Shown here: piece after piece, positions 6,228 through 12,512 of the stretch | Numbering within the stretch: position 1 is the stretch's first letter | How the letters are laid out: each line of letters opens with the position of its first letter | NCBI GenBank assembly: GCA_004298605.1 | Contig: SCPW01000124.1 | Coordinates: forward strand, 1-12,931 | Direction of reading: 5' to 3' | Length of the DNA stretch: 12,931 bases | From: Gallionella sp. | GTDB lineage: Bacteria > Pseudomonadota > Gammaproteobacteria > Burkholderiales > Gallionellaceae | Made by a program: the position numbers and the translations under genes | The notes under the pieces: generated by a model | The model's input: the letters and a program-made list of their open reading frames with translations, nothing else | What the model was told of the DNA's origin: nothing | Database searches by the model: none

Positions 6228-6237
6228 CCCACTGGAA

Positions 6238-6272
6238 GCCGATCGCGGTTATGCGGATCGGCCACCTTTTTT
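6238..6272 (+). terminator. Terminator of the ptr-ttcA-pyrC-DUF2288 cluster, overlapping the convergent gene
   Basis: GCCGATC (6238-6244) pairs perfectly with GATCGGC (6256-6262), and six T follow at 6267-6272. It begins 11 bases after the DUF2288 stop. Most of it lies inside the last eight codons of the minus-strand cytochrome b561 gene, and the T run reads as Lys codons of that protein's RKKGG tail. Confidence 0.82.
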
Positions 6273-6947
6273 GCGTAGCGACATCCGCCTCATCAGGCCG
6301 TCTTTCATGATGAATTGGTGTTTGATTACGCCGAGTATATGCATTGCCACCACCGTAATCAGCACCGTCACCAACGTTTCATGCACCGCGTGGGGGATCA
6401 CGCCGGGGCCGGTATATTTTGTTGGGAGCAATCCCGCATCGACTACCAGCAAAGCCTCGCCCACGCTGCTCGTTAGCAAGGTCATGAACCCGGATAGCGA
6501 CAGCAATATCAGCAGGATATAAAGCAGGTAATGAACACCGCCGGCCACCATATCCATCAATGCAAAGCCCAATGGCGGCGGTATCTTATCCACGCTGCGA
6601 TAAGTCAAACGCAATAATGTCAGCAGCAATACTGCGCCGCCCGCCAGCACGTGTGCAAAGTATCCGGTCAGCGTTGCGCTTTTTTCATTGCGGGCATCCA
6701 CCAGCACATCGCCTAGATACCAGGTCACAATCAACAAAGCCAGCGTCAGCCAATGGATGGTTACCATGCGCCTGCTGTATGGCTCCATCGCTTTGCCATT
6801 TGATCCCCCGGTCTGCCAGGCATTCCTTTGTCCCATCAGGGAAGACCATAAATCCCGCGCATAACCAATACCCCAATACATGACAACACCGATCAGTGTC
6901 GCCAAAATAATAGTCCAATACCATATTTCGATAATGTTGTTAATCAT
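6249..6947 (-). CDS. Cytochrome b561 family integral membrane protein
   Basis: A 232-residue membrane protein of the bacterial b561 (CybB-like) type, a di-haem b electron carrier of the inner membrane. Helices lie near 8-28, 62-80, 97-114, 135-156 and 190-208. Candidate haem ligands are His65 (TIHWLTLALL), His99 (GYFAHVLAGG), His139 (GGVHYLLYIL) and His203 (VVAMHILGVIKH), the expected four-helix pattern. The first ~53 residues, with one extra helix, precede the usual start. An internal ATG at 6788 (residue 54, MEPYSRRMVTIHW) would give the classic ~179-residue protein and has a GGGGGAT stretch about 11 bases upstream. No good Shine-Dalgarno precedes the ATG at 6947. It follows pap by 38 bases on the same strand. 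Its 3' end overlaps the convergent terminator. The physiological partner is unknown. Confidence 0.85.
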   Translation of the reverse strand: MINNIIEIWYWTIILATLIGVVMYWGIGYARDLWSSLMGQRNAWQTGGSNGKAMEPYSRRMVTIHWLTLALLIVTWYLGDVLVDARNEKSATLTGYFAHVLAGGAVLLLTLLRLTYRSVDKIPPPLGFALMDMVAGGVHYLLYILLILLSLSGFMTLLTSSVGEALLVVDAGLLPTKYTGPGVIPHAVHETLVTVLITVVAMHILGVIKHQFIMKDGLMRRMSLRKKGGRSA

Positions 6948-6985
6948 TTATCGGTTGGGGCGATTTAACGAGTTTAGGGTAGCCC

Positions 6986-8473
6986 TTATTTCTTCTTTAT
7001 CGCCGCTTCGATCTGCTGGCACAGCGTTTTCAAAATCTTGATGCGCGCAAAGTTTTTGTCGTTGGCTTCCACCAGTGTCCAGGGCGCAATTTCGGTGCTG
7101 GTGCGGTCTACCATGTCGCACACGGCGTGTTCGTATTCGTCCCATTTTTTGCGGTTGCGCCAGTCTTCCTCGGTAATTTTGAAGCGCTTGAAGCCGATTT
7201 TTTCGCGCTCCTTGAAACGTTTGAGCTGCTCGTCTTTGCTGATCGTGAGCCAGAATTTGGCCACCACGATTTTATGGCGCACCAGTTGCCCCTCGAAGTC
7301 GTTGATCTCGCTGTAAGCACGCATCCAGTCGGCTTTCGAGCAGAAGCCCTCGACGCGCTCGACCAGTACGCGGCCATACCAGGAACGGTCGAAAATCGTC
7401 ACTCGCCCGCGCCGCGGAATGTGCCGCCAGAAACGCCACAAATAAGGCTGCGCGCGCTCTTCCTCGGTAGGTGCGGCCACCGGAATAATGTTGTAATAGC
7501 GTGCATCCAGCGCACCGGTAATGCGGCGGATGGCGCCACCCTTACCGGCGGCGTCGTTGCCCTCGAACATGGCGATTACGGTAATGTTTTTGAACTTGGG
7601 ATTGCGCGTCAACAAGGCAAGTTTGCCCTGATATTTTTCCAGTTCGGCCTGAAAGTCCTTTTTGTCGATTTTTTGGCCAAGGTCCAGCGTCTTCAGAATA
7701 TCGAGCTGGTCGATCGAAGGTAGCGGTGGCGGCGCGTGAACCTCGGCGGCCTTCTTGCCCGCCTCATCCAGGCGTTTGCGGATCGCATCCAGAATGACCT
7801 TGCCTACGGTCAGGCTGCGGTAGCGCGGATCGAAGCCTTCGACGATGGTCCAAGGCGCCTCGGCCGTGCTGGTGTGGCGAATAACGCTTTCATTCACGAC
7901 GCGAAACTTGTCGTATAGCTTGTAATGTTCCCAATCGCGATCCGTGACGCGCCAACGGGTTTTAGGGTCTTTTTCGAGCAGTTTGAGGCGTTTTTCCTGC
8001 TTGTCCCTGGATAAATGCAACCAGAACTTGAGGATCAGCGCGCCTTCATCGGTCAACATTTTCTCCAGTCGCTTGGCGCGTTCCAAGCTTTGGTCGAGGT
8101 CGGCCACCTTGGTGATGCCGGACACACGGTTGAGAACCGGCCACGTGTACCAGGAACCGAGAAATATGCCGATTTTGCCTTTGGGCGGCAACTCGCGCCA
8201 GAACCGCCACATCATCGGGCGATCCATCTCCTCGTCGGATGGCTCGCCCATGCCGTGCGTCTGGACAAAACGCGGGTCCATCCATTCGTTGAGCAGATTG
8301 ACGGTTTCGCCACGCCCCGCTCCATCCACGCCGCCAATCAAAATAATGACCGGGAATTTGGCCAGCTTTGCCAGATCCATCTGCGCATCCAGCAGCGCCT
8401 CGCGCAACAGCGGCACTTCCTTGTCGTAAGTGGCTTTGTCTATCTTGTGCCCGAGTTCGGCGGATTCAAACAT
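6986..8473 (-). CDS. pap: Polyphosphate:AMP phosphotransferase (class II PPK2, two-domain)
   Basis: 495 residues with two PPK2 domains in tandem, the layout of enzymes that phosphorylate AMP to ADP with polyphosphate. The C-terminal domain (about 255-495) is complete: Walker A GNDAAGKGG (305-313), lid and substrate segment LWRFWRHIPRRGR (345-357), and Walker B region FDRSWYGRVLVERVEG (361-376). The N-terminal domain (about 1-235) has changed key residues: GGVDGAGRG (47-55) with Arg for the Walker Lys, and FLGSWYTWPVLNRV, in which DRS of the Walker B region has become LGS. Catalysis is therefore probably in the C-terminal half. The ATG at 8473 has GGGAGAAC just upstream. It sits 27 bases behind sixA, and the pairing of a phosphohistidine phosphatase with polyphosphate genes is common in proteobacteria. 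Confidence 0.93.
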   Translation of the reverse strand: MFESAELGHKIDKATYDKEVPLLREALLDAQMDLAKLAKFPVIILIGGVDGAGRGETVNLLNEWMDPRFVQTHGMGEPSDEEMDRPMMWRFWRELPPKGKIGIFLGSWYTWPVLNRVSGITKVADLDQSLERAKRLEKMLTDEGALILKFWLHLSRDKQEKRLKLLEKDPKTRWRVTDRDWEHYKLYDKFRVVNESVIRHTSTAEAPWTIVEGFDPRYRSLTVGKVILDAIRKRLDEAGKKAAEVHAPPPLPSIDQLDILKTLDLGQKIDKKDFQAELEKYQGKLALLTRNPKFKNITVIAMFEGNDAAGKGGAIRRITGALDARYYNIIPVAAPTEEERAQPYLWRFWRHIPRRGRVTIFDRSWYGRVLVERVEGFCSKADWMRAYSEINDFEGQLVRHKIVVAKFWLTISKDEQLKRFKEREKIGFKRFKITEEDWRNRKKWDEYEHAVCDMVDRTSTEIAPWTLVEANDKNFARIKILKTLCQQIEAAIKKK

Positions 8474-8500
8474 GGCGTTCTCCCAAATATAAAAATTGCT

Positions 8501-8953
8501 TCACAAGAAATCCGGGGTGATAACAAGGCGTAACGCGATCTGTGCCGAACCTTCACGTTCGCGTCGGCTGAACCACCACAGCGCGCCCTTCCTGATGCCG
8601 GGCGGATAATCATTGCAGCCCAGCAGTTGCGCCGCGACTTCACCCAGCGTGGGTTGATGTCCGACCACCAGCACAGTGCCGCCCGCATCCGGCCAGCGCG
8701 CCGCATGCAATACGGCCTGGGCGGACGCTCCCGGGGCAATGGCGGGAACAAGGGTGAAGTGGCTGGTGAGCGCCGCAATGGTCTGTTGGGTACGGGTCGT
8801 GGGGCTGACCAGAATACGTGAACCGTCGGGCAAATACCGGTGCAGAAAGGCGGCCATTTTTTCGGCCTGCTTCCTGCCTTTTGCGGTCAGTTCGCGTGCA
8901 ATATCGGGTGCGCCGTCCGCCGCCTCCGCATGGCGCCACAGAATCAGATCCAT
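8501..8953 (-). CDS. sixA: Phosphohistidine phosphatase SixA
   Basis: A 150-residue histidine-phosphatase-fold protein without signal peptide, close to the usual ~150-160 residues of SixA. The catalytic RHAEA (R7, H8) is near the N-terminus, SPTTRTQQT supplies Arg54, and VVGHQPTLGE supplies His99. This is the RHG triad arrangement of SixA rather than of phosphoglycerate mutase, which is longer. SixA removes phosphate from phosphohistidine, on ArcB and on PTS proteins in E. coli; the target here is unknown. The ATG has GAGGG five bases upstream. It is the first gene of the minus-strand run sixA-pap-cytochrome b561. The 127-base divergent gap to the gene at 9081 should hold both promoters, but I see no convincing pair of hexamers there. 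Confidence 0.9.
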   Translation of the reverse strand: MDLILWRHAEAADGAPDIARELTAKGRKQAEKMAAFLHRYLPDGSRILVSPTTRTQQTIAALTSHFTLVPAIAPGASAQAVLHAARWPDAGGTVLVVGHQPTLGEVAAQLLGCNDYPPGIRKGALWWFSRREREGSAQIALRLVITPDFL

Positions 8954-9080
8954 AATCGCCCTCGACCTGAAGGCCGCCAGGCAATATTGCGCGCGCCCCG
9001 GCAGCCGGTTAATTATTACATTTCATTTTTCAGCGCATACTGGATACACTGTTTTGCCACTTTAATCTGAAGGGAATGAC

Positions 9081-9437
9081 ATGACAACCAAAAAAACTGC
9101 CGCAGCCACAGCAAAAACTCCAGAAAAAAAAGTGCCCATGAAAAAACCCCCTGCTCCGGCAAAAATAGCGGCGGAGCCGCCTGCTATGCAGACCGAAAAA
9201 AAGCCAAAAAAAGAACACAAGGTAAAGGTGGTGCGAGACAGCTTCACCATGCCGCAAAGCGAGTACCAGAAAATCACGGAAATCAAGGAGTCATGCCTGA
9301 AAGCCGGATTGCAGGTGAAGAAAAGCGAAGTGTTGCGGGCCGGGCTGAAAGCATTGGTCGAGTTAAACGCCGCGCAACTCAAGCGCGCATTTGGCGGCCT
9401 GGAAAAAATTAAAACCGGTCGCCCACAGAAACGCTAG
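9081..9437 (+). CDS. Lys/Ala/Pro-rich tailed protein with ribbon-helix-helix-like C-terminal domain
   Basis: A 118-residue very basic cytoplasmic protein. Residues 1-50 are a low-complexity tail of Lys, Ala, Pro and Thr like bacterial histone-H1-type tails. Residues ~51-95 form a compact domain: RDSFTMPQSEYQKITEIKE, then CLKAGLQVKKSEVLRAGLKAL. That is the strand plus two helices of a ribbon-helix-helix DNA-binding fold, and the tail ends in KTGRPQKR. Similar proteins are widespread in betaproteobacteria and usually annotated as hypothetical. The likely role is DNA binding or nucleoid organisation; a plasmid-type addiction role is less likely because no toxin partner is adjacent. AAGGG stands upstream of the ATG. 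It is monocistronic, followed 60 bases later by a two-way terminator. Confidence 0.82.
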   Translation: MTTKKTAAATAKTPEKKVPMKKPPAPAKIAAEPPAMQTEKKPKKEHKVKVVRDSFTMPQSEYQKITEIKESCLKAGLQVKKSEVLRAGLKALVELNAAQLKRAFGGLEKIKTGRPQKR

Positions 9438-9497
9438 CGCGACACCCCATTTTTTATGGGCGGGATGGAGCCGGTTACAAGCAGATTGGCAAATAAC

Positions 9498-9525
9498 AAA
9501 AAAGCCGGCTCGCGCCGGCTTTTTT
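9498..9525. terminator. Two-way intrinsic terminator between convergent genes
   Basis: GCCGGC (9504-9509) pairs with GCCGGC (9514-9519) across TCGC. The stem is flanked by six A before and six T after, so it carries a T run in both directions. It lies between the stop at 9437 (plus) and the stop of the cytochrome c gene at 9541 (minus), and serves both. Confidence 0.93.
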
Positions 9526-9540
9526 GTGGGTTATCCCGGC

Positions 9541-9861
9541 TTACTTCGCCAGACCCAGAACAAAGTTCACCAGTTCCTTGTTGTCGGCTTCGCTCAGCTT
9601 TGGGCTGGCCGGCATAGGCATTGTGCCCCACACGCCGCTACCACCCTTGGAAACCTTGGTGGTCAGATGGGCCACTGCGCCAGCGTCGCCCTTATATTTT
9701 TTGGAAACGTCCATGAAAGCTGGACCAACCACCTTCTTGTCAATCGCATGACAAGCGGTGCAACCATTCTTTTTCGCAACTTCCGGCATATCAGCCGCCA
9801 ACACGCTACCTGCAACCATCAAACCTGCTGCTGCAACCACGCTTACAATGATAGATTTCAT
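9541..9861 (-). CDS. Periplasmic mono-haem cytochrome c (c551/c552 type)
   Basis: 106 residues with a cleavable signal peptide (about 1-22, ending SVLA|AD), giving a mature protein of ~84 residues, typical of class I c551/c552 cytochromes. The haem site is CTACH (C34, C37, H38). KKVVGPAFMDVSKKY follows as in the family, and GGSGVWGTMPMP brings Met83 as the likely sixth ligand (by comparison with the usual VPMP). It carries single electrons in the periplasm, for example to a terminal oxidase or other reductase; the partner is not shown here. GGAGAGAAC precedes the ATG. A hairpin with a T run on the minus strand (9897-9915) sits in the leader. The next gene rightwards, transcribed divergently, encodes a lipoprotein version of the same fold. 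Confidence 0.94.
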   Translation of the reverse strand: MKSIIVSVVAAAGLMVAGSVLAADMPEVAKKNGCTACHAIDKKVVGPAFMDVSKKYKGDAGAVAHLTTKVSKGGSGVWGTMPMPASPKLSEADNKELVNFVLGLAK

Positions 9862-10180
9862 GTTCTCTCCGTTAATAGGGTTAATGTTTTTAAAAGGCGA
9901 AGGTTTTGCCTTCGCAGGCGATTCTAAACAACCCCGCCCGCTTTGCCAACCAGATTCTTAGGCCGGTGGAGCAACAACGCGATCCTGCCATGTGGCGTTG
10001 ACAGCTTATTTCAATGATTTCATGGTAACGGGAGCGGCGGCTTGTCGCGCGGGCATTCTGGTTGGCGGCAATGCCCAAACCCTTGCCAGTGCTCGACAAA
10101 CCAATGCTCGACAAACATGAAATTTTTGTCGTTTTGTGAGATCATTGATCGTTTAAAAGCTAAACGAGGAAAAGGGGATC
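9862..10180. other. 319-base divergent intergenic region between two cytochrome c genes
   Basis: No gene seen. It should contain both promoters, but no convincing -35/-10 pair stands out. Visible structure: a 7-bp hairpin GCGAAGG/CCTTCGC (9897-9903 and 9909-9915), which is followed by CTTTT when read towards the minus-strand gene; a 12-base direct repeat TGCTCGACAAAC (10090-10101 and 10105-10116, period 15); CGACAAA/TTTGTCG (10109-10115 and 10125-10131); and CGTTTA/TAAACG (10150-10155 and 10161-10166) just before the ribosome binding site of the plus-strand gene. No FNR/ANR-type TTGAT-N4-ATCAA site was found. Confidence 0.6.
9897..9915 (-). promoter_or_regulatory. Leader hairpin upstream of the periplasmic cytochrome c gene
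   Basis: Read on the minus strand, a 7-bp perfect stem with a 5-base loop is followed by CTTTTAAAAAC, 36 bases before the ATG at 9861. It resembles a short intrinsic terminator placed in the 5' leader, so it could attenuate or insulate transcription. It could also simply be the end of a transcript from upstream. No alternative pairing partner was found. Confidence 0.25.
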
Positions 10181-10525
10181 ATGCGTACACGAAATATCTT
10201 GCTGGCATCGTTGTTGATTGCGCTATATGGCTGCCAGCCGGAAGTGCCAGAAAAATACGCTTCCCGTGCAGCGGAATGGCAATTGGCAAACGACACGGGT
10301 TGTTTTATGTGCCACACAACCGGCAAGAATTTACTTGGCCCGGCATGGGAATCCGTGGCCGAACGATATAAAAACAACCCGGATGCCGAAGCGCATTTGA
10401 CAAACAAGATCATTAACGGCGGCAGCGGCGCCTGGATCAGCAGGGAAATGCCGGGCTATTCGGAAAAATTGCTCAGCACGGAAAATCGCAAGATTTTGGT
10501 CAAATTTATCTTGTCTTTGGAATAA
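10181..10525 (+). CDS. Lipoprotein mono-haem cytochrome c
   Basis: 114 residues. The N-terminus has MRTRN, a hydrophobic segment and the lipobox LYGC with Cys18, so the mature protein is probably lipid-anchored on the periplasmic side. The haem site is CFMCH (C41, C44, H45). LLGPAWESVAERYK (51-64) matches the GPAF..VSKKYK block of the neighbouring cytochrome. GGSGAWISREMPGYS (80-94) offers Met90 as sixth ligand, and the C-terminal helix ENRKILVKFILSL corresponds to the neighbour's NKELVNFVLGL. The two genes are paralogues, one soluble and one membrane-tethered, which would suit an anchored donor or acceptor with a mobile partner. Purine-rich GAGGAAAAGGGGATC leads into the ATG. The downstream region carries repeats rather than a terminator. 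Confidence 0.9.
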   Translation: MRTRNILLASLLIALYGCQPEVPEKYASRAAEWQLANDTGCFMCHTTGKNLLGPAWESVAERYKNNPDAEAHLTNKIINGGSGAWISREMPGYSEKLLSTENRKILVKFILSLE

Positions 10526-10537
10526 ATCCAGATTGTT

Positions 10538-10678
10538 CGTTAACGTGAAACTCGCGTAGCGATTCGTTTGCCTCATTTCCGCAAGCGGGAGAGGATTGAG
10601 GTGAGGGAGAGCGTAGCGAGGGTTCCGGGCATGGCGAGTTCCCATTATCAGGGGTGACTGCTCGCCATGTCCCTTAGG
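10538..10678. repeat. Dispersed repeat family R1, copy B (intergenic)
   Basis: Second copy of the element at 2335-2461, same orientation, here between convergent genes and therefore probably its normal setting. Terminal arms AACTCGC (10549-10555) / GCGAGTT (10634-10640), the CCGC-AA-GCGG hairpin, and CATGGCGAG/CTCGCCATG (10630-10638 and 10661-10669) form the structure. Relative to copy A it has a 15-base insertion containing GCGTAGCGA, which also occurs near its left end (10554-10562). One base separates it from the R2 palindrome at 10680. Confidence 0.88.
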
Positions 10679-10679
10679 T

Positions 10680-10705
10680 GTAGGTCGGGTTGAAATCCGA
10701 CCTAC
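10680..10705. repeat. Palindromic repeat family R2, copy B (intergenic)
   Basis: GTAGGTCGG (10680-10688) pairs with CCGACCTAC (10697-10705) around an 8-base loop. It is a shorter relative of the palindrome at 2581-2635 and, like it, is followed by ATCC. It lies directly after R1 copy B and 26 bases beyond the stop of the convergent gene at 10732. There is no T run, so it is not a standard terminator. Confidence 0.85.
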
Positions 10706-10731
10706 ATCCGTTGGTTTGTGCGCCACACCGG

Positions 10732-11538
10732 CTACGGCAATGTCCTCGCCAGGCGAAAACCGATGGTGCTGTAACGGTACTTGGGCGCACTCCCGCCCCG
10801 CTTTGCCGCATGTTGGGCATAGCTCCATGATCCGCCACGGGGGGTGCGCATTGCGCCATCCCCTTGCCACGCGCTGCCATCCGCCGGAGCGCCGTTGTAG
10901 CTGTCGTGATAGCTGTCTTCCACCCATTCCCACACATTGCCGCTCATGTCGTACAAACCCCAGGCATTGGCCTGTTTGGTTGCCACCGGGTTGGGCGTCT
11001 TGCCGCTGTTCCCTGCCGGTGTAGCCAACGCGCCATACCAGCCAACGCTGTCCAGGTTGTCGCTGCCGCAGTATTTCTGCTGCGCTCCCGCACGGCAAGC
11101 GTATTCCCATTCCGCTTCGCTCGGCAGGCGGTATTGTTTGCCGGTCTTGGCATTGAGCTTCTGGATGAATTCCTGCGCATCTTCCCAGTTCACCTGCTCC
11201 ACCGGGCAATTGTCGCCACAGTTGATATATTTGCTGGGGTTGTCGCCCATGATCGCTTTCCATAGCCCTTGTGTCACTTCGGTCTTGCCCAGCGCGAAGG
11301 CGTGACTGATGGTGACGCGGTGCACGGGCATTTCATTCGGATCGTTATTCGAACCCATGTCGAAGCTCCCCGCAGGGATCACCACCATTTCGGGGCAGTC
11401 ATCGCAATCCTTGAAAATCTTGCCCGCCGTCATGCTGGCGACGTCTTTTTCTTTCTTGGCCTGATTGTGCCCATCTTTGGCATGAGCCTGAAGCGAAACC
11501 ATCGCCAGTAACGCCAAGGTAATTCTTGATACCTTCAA
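10732..11538 (-). CDS. Secreted SUMF1 / formylglycine-generating-enzyme-fold protein
   Basis: 268 residues with a signal peptide (about 1-20, ending QAHA), so it acts in the periplasm or outside. The SUMF1/FGE-sulfatase domain spans ~48-266: MVVIPAGSFDMGS (51-63), HAFALGKTEVTQGLW (79-93), PVEQVNWEDAQEF (112-124), RLPSEAEWEYACRAG (137-151), GLYDMSGNVWEWVED (194-208), RGGSW (234-238) and GFRLAR (260-265). After RGGSW the two cysteines that bind copper in true formylglycine-generating enzymes (C336 and C341 in human FGE) are absent, so sulfatase activation is unlikely. Such proteins often act as accessory or binding domains. Other cysteines (C45/C48, C107/C111, C148/C157) could form disulfides. 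The start is TTG, supported by AGGAG six bases upstream. No sulfatase gene is nearby. Confidence 0.9.
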   Translation of the reverse strand: MKVSRITLALLAMVSLQAHAKDGHNQAKKEKDVASMTAGKIFKDCDDCPEMVVIPAGSFDMGSNNDPNEMPVHRVTISHAFALGKTEVTQGLWKAIMGDNPSKYINCGDNCPVEQVNWEDAQEFIQKLNAKTGKQYRLPSEAEWEYACRAGAQQKYCGSDNLDSVGWYGALATPAGNSGKTPNPVATKQANAWGLYDMSGNVWEWVEDSYHDSYNGAPADGSAWQGDGAMRTPRGGSWSYAQHAAKRGGSAPKYRYSTIGFRLARTLP

Positions 11539-11544
11539 TTTGTT

Positions 11545-11549
11545 CTCCT
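11545..11549 (-). promoter_or_regulatory. Ribosome binding site that fixes a TTG start
   Basis: AGGAG on the minus strand, six bases before TTG at 11538-11536, with the signal peptide MKVSRIT following immediately. No ATG or GTG gives an intact signal peptide, so TTG is the most likely start of the SUMF1-fold gene. Confidence 0.75.
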
Positions 11550-11571
11550 GTATATCAATATTGCATCTGTT

Positions 11572-11589
11572 TTTGGCGTGATCGCCAAA
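11572..11589. other. Small hairpin between the mutarotase and SUMF1-fold genes
   Basis: TTTGGCG (11572-11578) pairs perfectly with CGCCAAA (11583-11589) across TGAT. It starts 11 bases past the mutarotase stop on the minus strand but is followed there by A-rich, not T-rich, sequence, so it is at best a weak terminator. It may instead be an operator-like palindrome ahead of the downstream gene. Confidence 0.35.
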
Positions 11590-11599
11590 GCTGCCGATA

Positions 11600-12511
11600 T
11601 TACAACGATTCGGCGCGATATTCGACTATCAGCGTATGTCTGCTTCCCGCCGCGACTTTGACGAGATTTTCGATCGCGTTTGCCGATTCCACACATACCA
11701 TTTCGCGCCAGCCGTCCGGTTGCCCCAAGTCGCCCATTTTGTTGGCCTTTTCCGTCCACGGTGTCCACACCACGGTGGAGCGGCTGCCGGATTTGGCGAC
11801 ATGAATGCGCCGCTTCAGCTTGTCATCCTCAATCACGCATTCGGCTGCGGTGTTGATGTACACGCGGTCGGTCTCACCCGAAAAACCGATTGCGCCATCC
11901 TGTTTCCTGAGCGTGGAGCCGCCCACTTTGTCCCAGTAATCGCAGCCTTCCAGGCCGGTGACGCGCGCCGTGCCGATGTCGCCGATCTGAAAGTAAGTGT
12001 GCAAGGCTTCGCCGATCACGAAATCGGCTATTCCGGTATTTACGGTAGCCAACTCCATGCGCAATGTTTCGCCGACAACTACGGTCAATTCCAGAGTGCA
12101 GGAATGCGGCCACTGCGCGCGTGTTTTTTCGCTTTCCATCAAGCGCAAAGTCAAGCGGGTCGCGCCATCGGGCTCGCTGCCCGTTTCGACCACTTGCCAC
12201 GGCACGGTGCGCGCATAGCCGTGTCCGGGAAAGCTCGCTTCGGCAGCGTGCGCGCCAAACCACGGCCAGCATACCGGCGCTCCGCCGCGTATCGACTTGC
12301 CCGCCGCCAGCTTGGCATCGCGCGACAGCCATACCACCGGCACGGATTGGCTGTTGGGTTGCCAGGTCATCAAATGTGCGCCCTGCAAACACAGCGATGC
12401 GCTGGCCTGTGCGTTGCCGATTTCCGCGACGATCAAGCCGCTGGCGTCTTCGCGGAAGCCGAGTTGGCCGTCAATGCCGAATTGCGCGTTCAATTGTTGT
12501 GCTGTGGTCAT
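11600..12511 (-). CDS. D-hexose-6-phosphate mutarotase (YeaD-like, aldose 1-epimerase superfamily)
   Basis: A 303-residue cytoplasmic enzyme of the galactose-mutarotase fold, expected to interconvert alpha and beta anomers of hexose 6-phosphates such as glucose 6-phosphate. Family landmarks: LQGAHLMTWQP (42-52), KSIRGGAPVCWPWFG (72-86), FPGHGYAR (94-101, His97 and Arg101), GEALHTYFQIGD (167-178, His171), the DYWDK block (191-195), DRVYIN (215-220), WTPWTEKANKMGDL (249-262) and MVCVESANA (271-279) with the catalytic-base Glu275. Length is usual for the YeaD group. AGGAAATAAC stands before the ATG, and the ilvD stop ends only one base upstream (TAAcATG), so the gene is almost certainly translated together with ilvD. 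The functional link between the two is not obvious. Confidence 0.92.
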   Translation of the reverse strand: MTTAQQLNAQFGIDGQLGFREDASGLIVAEIGNAQASASLCLQGAHLMTWQPNSQSVPVVWLSRDAKLAAGKSIRGGAPVCWPWFGAHAAEASFPGHGYARTVPWQVVETGSEPDGATRLTLRLMESEKTRAQWPHSCTLELTVVVGETLRMELATVNTGIADFVIGEALHTYFQIGDIGTARVTGLEGCDYWDKVGGSTLRKQDGAIGFSGETDRVYINTAAECVIEDDKLKRRIHVAKSGSRSTVVWTPWTEKANKMGDLGQPDGWREMVCVESANAIENLVKVAAGSRHTLIVEYRAESL

Positions 12512-12512
12512 G

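Noticed and set aside
10538..10705. CRISPR array or insertion-sequence remnant
   Set aside because: There are no regularly spaced identical repeats and no transposase fragment; each repeat family occurs only twice and is palindromic, more like REP/MITE-type elements.
10680..10705. Intrinsic terminator for the convergent cytochrome and SUMF1-fold genes
   Set aside because: A good stem, but no T run on either strand; it matches a dispersed repeat family instead.
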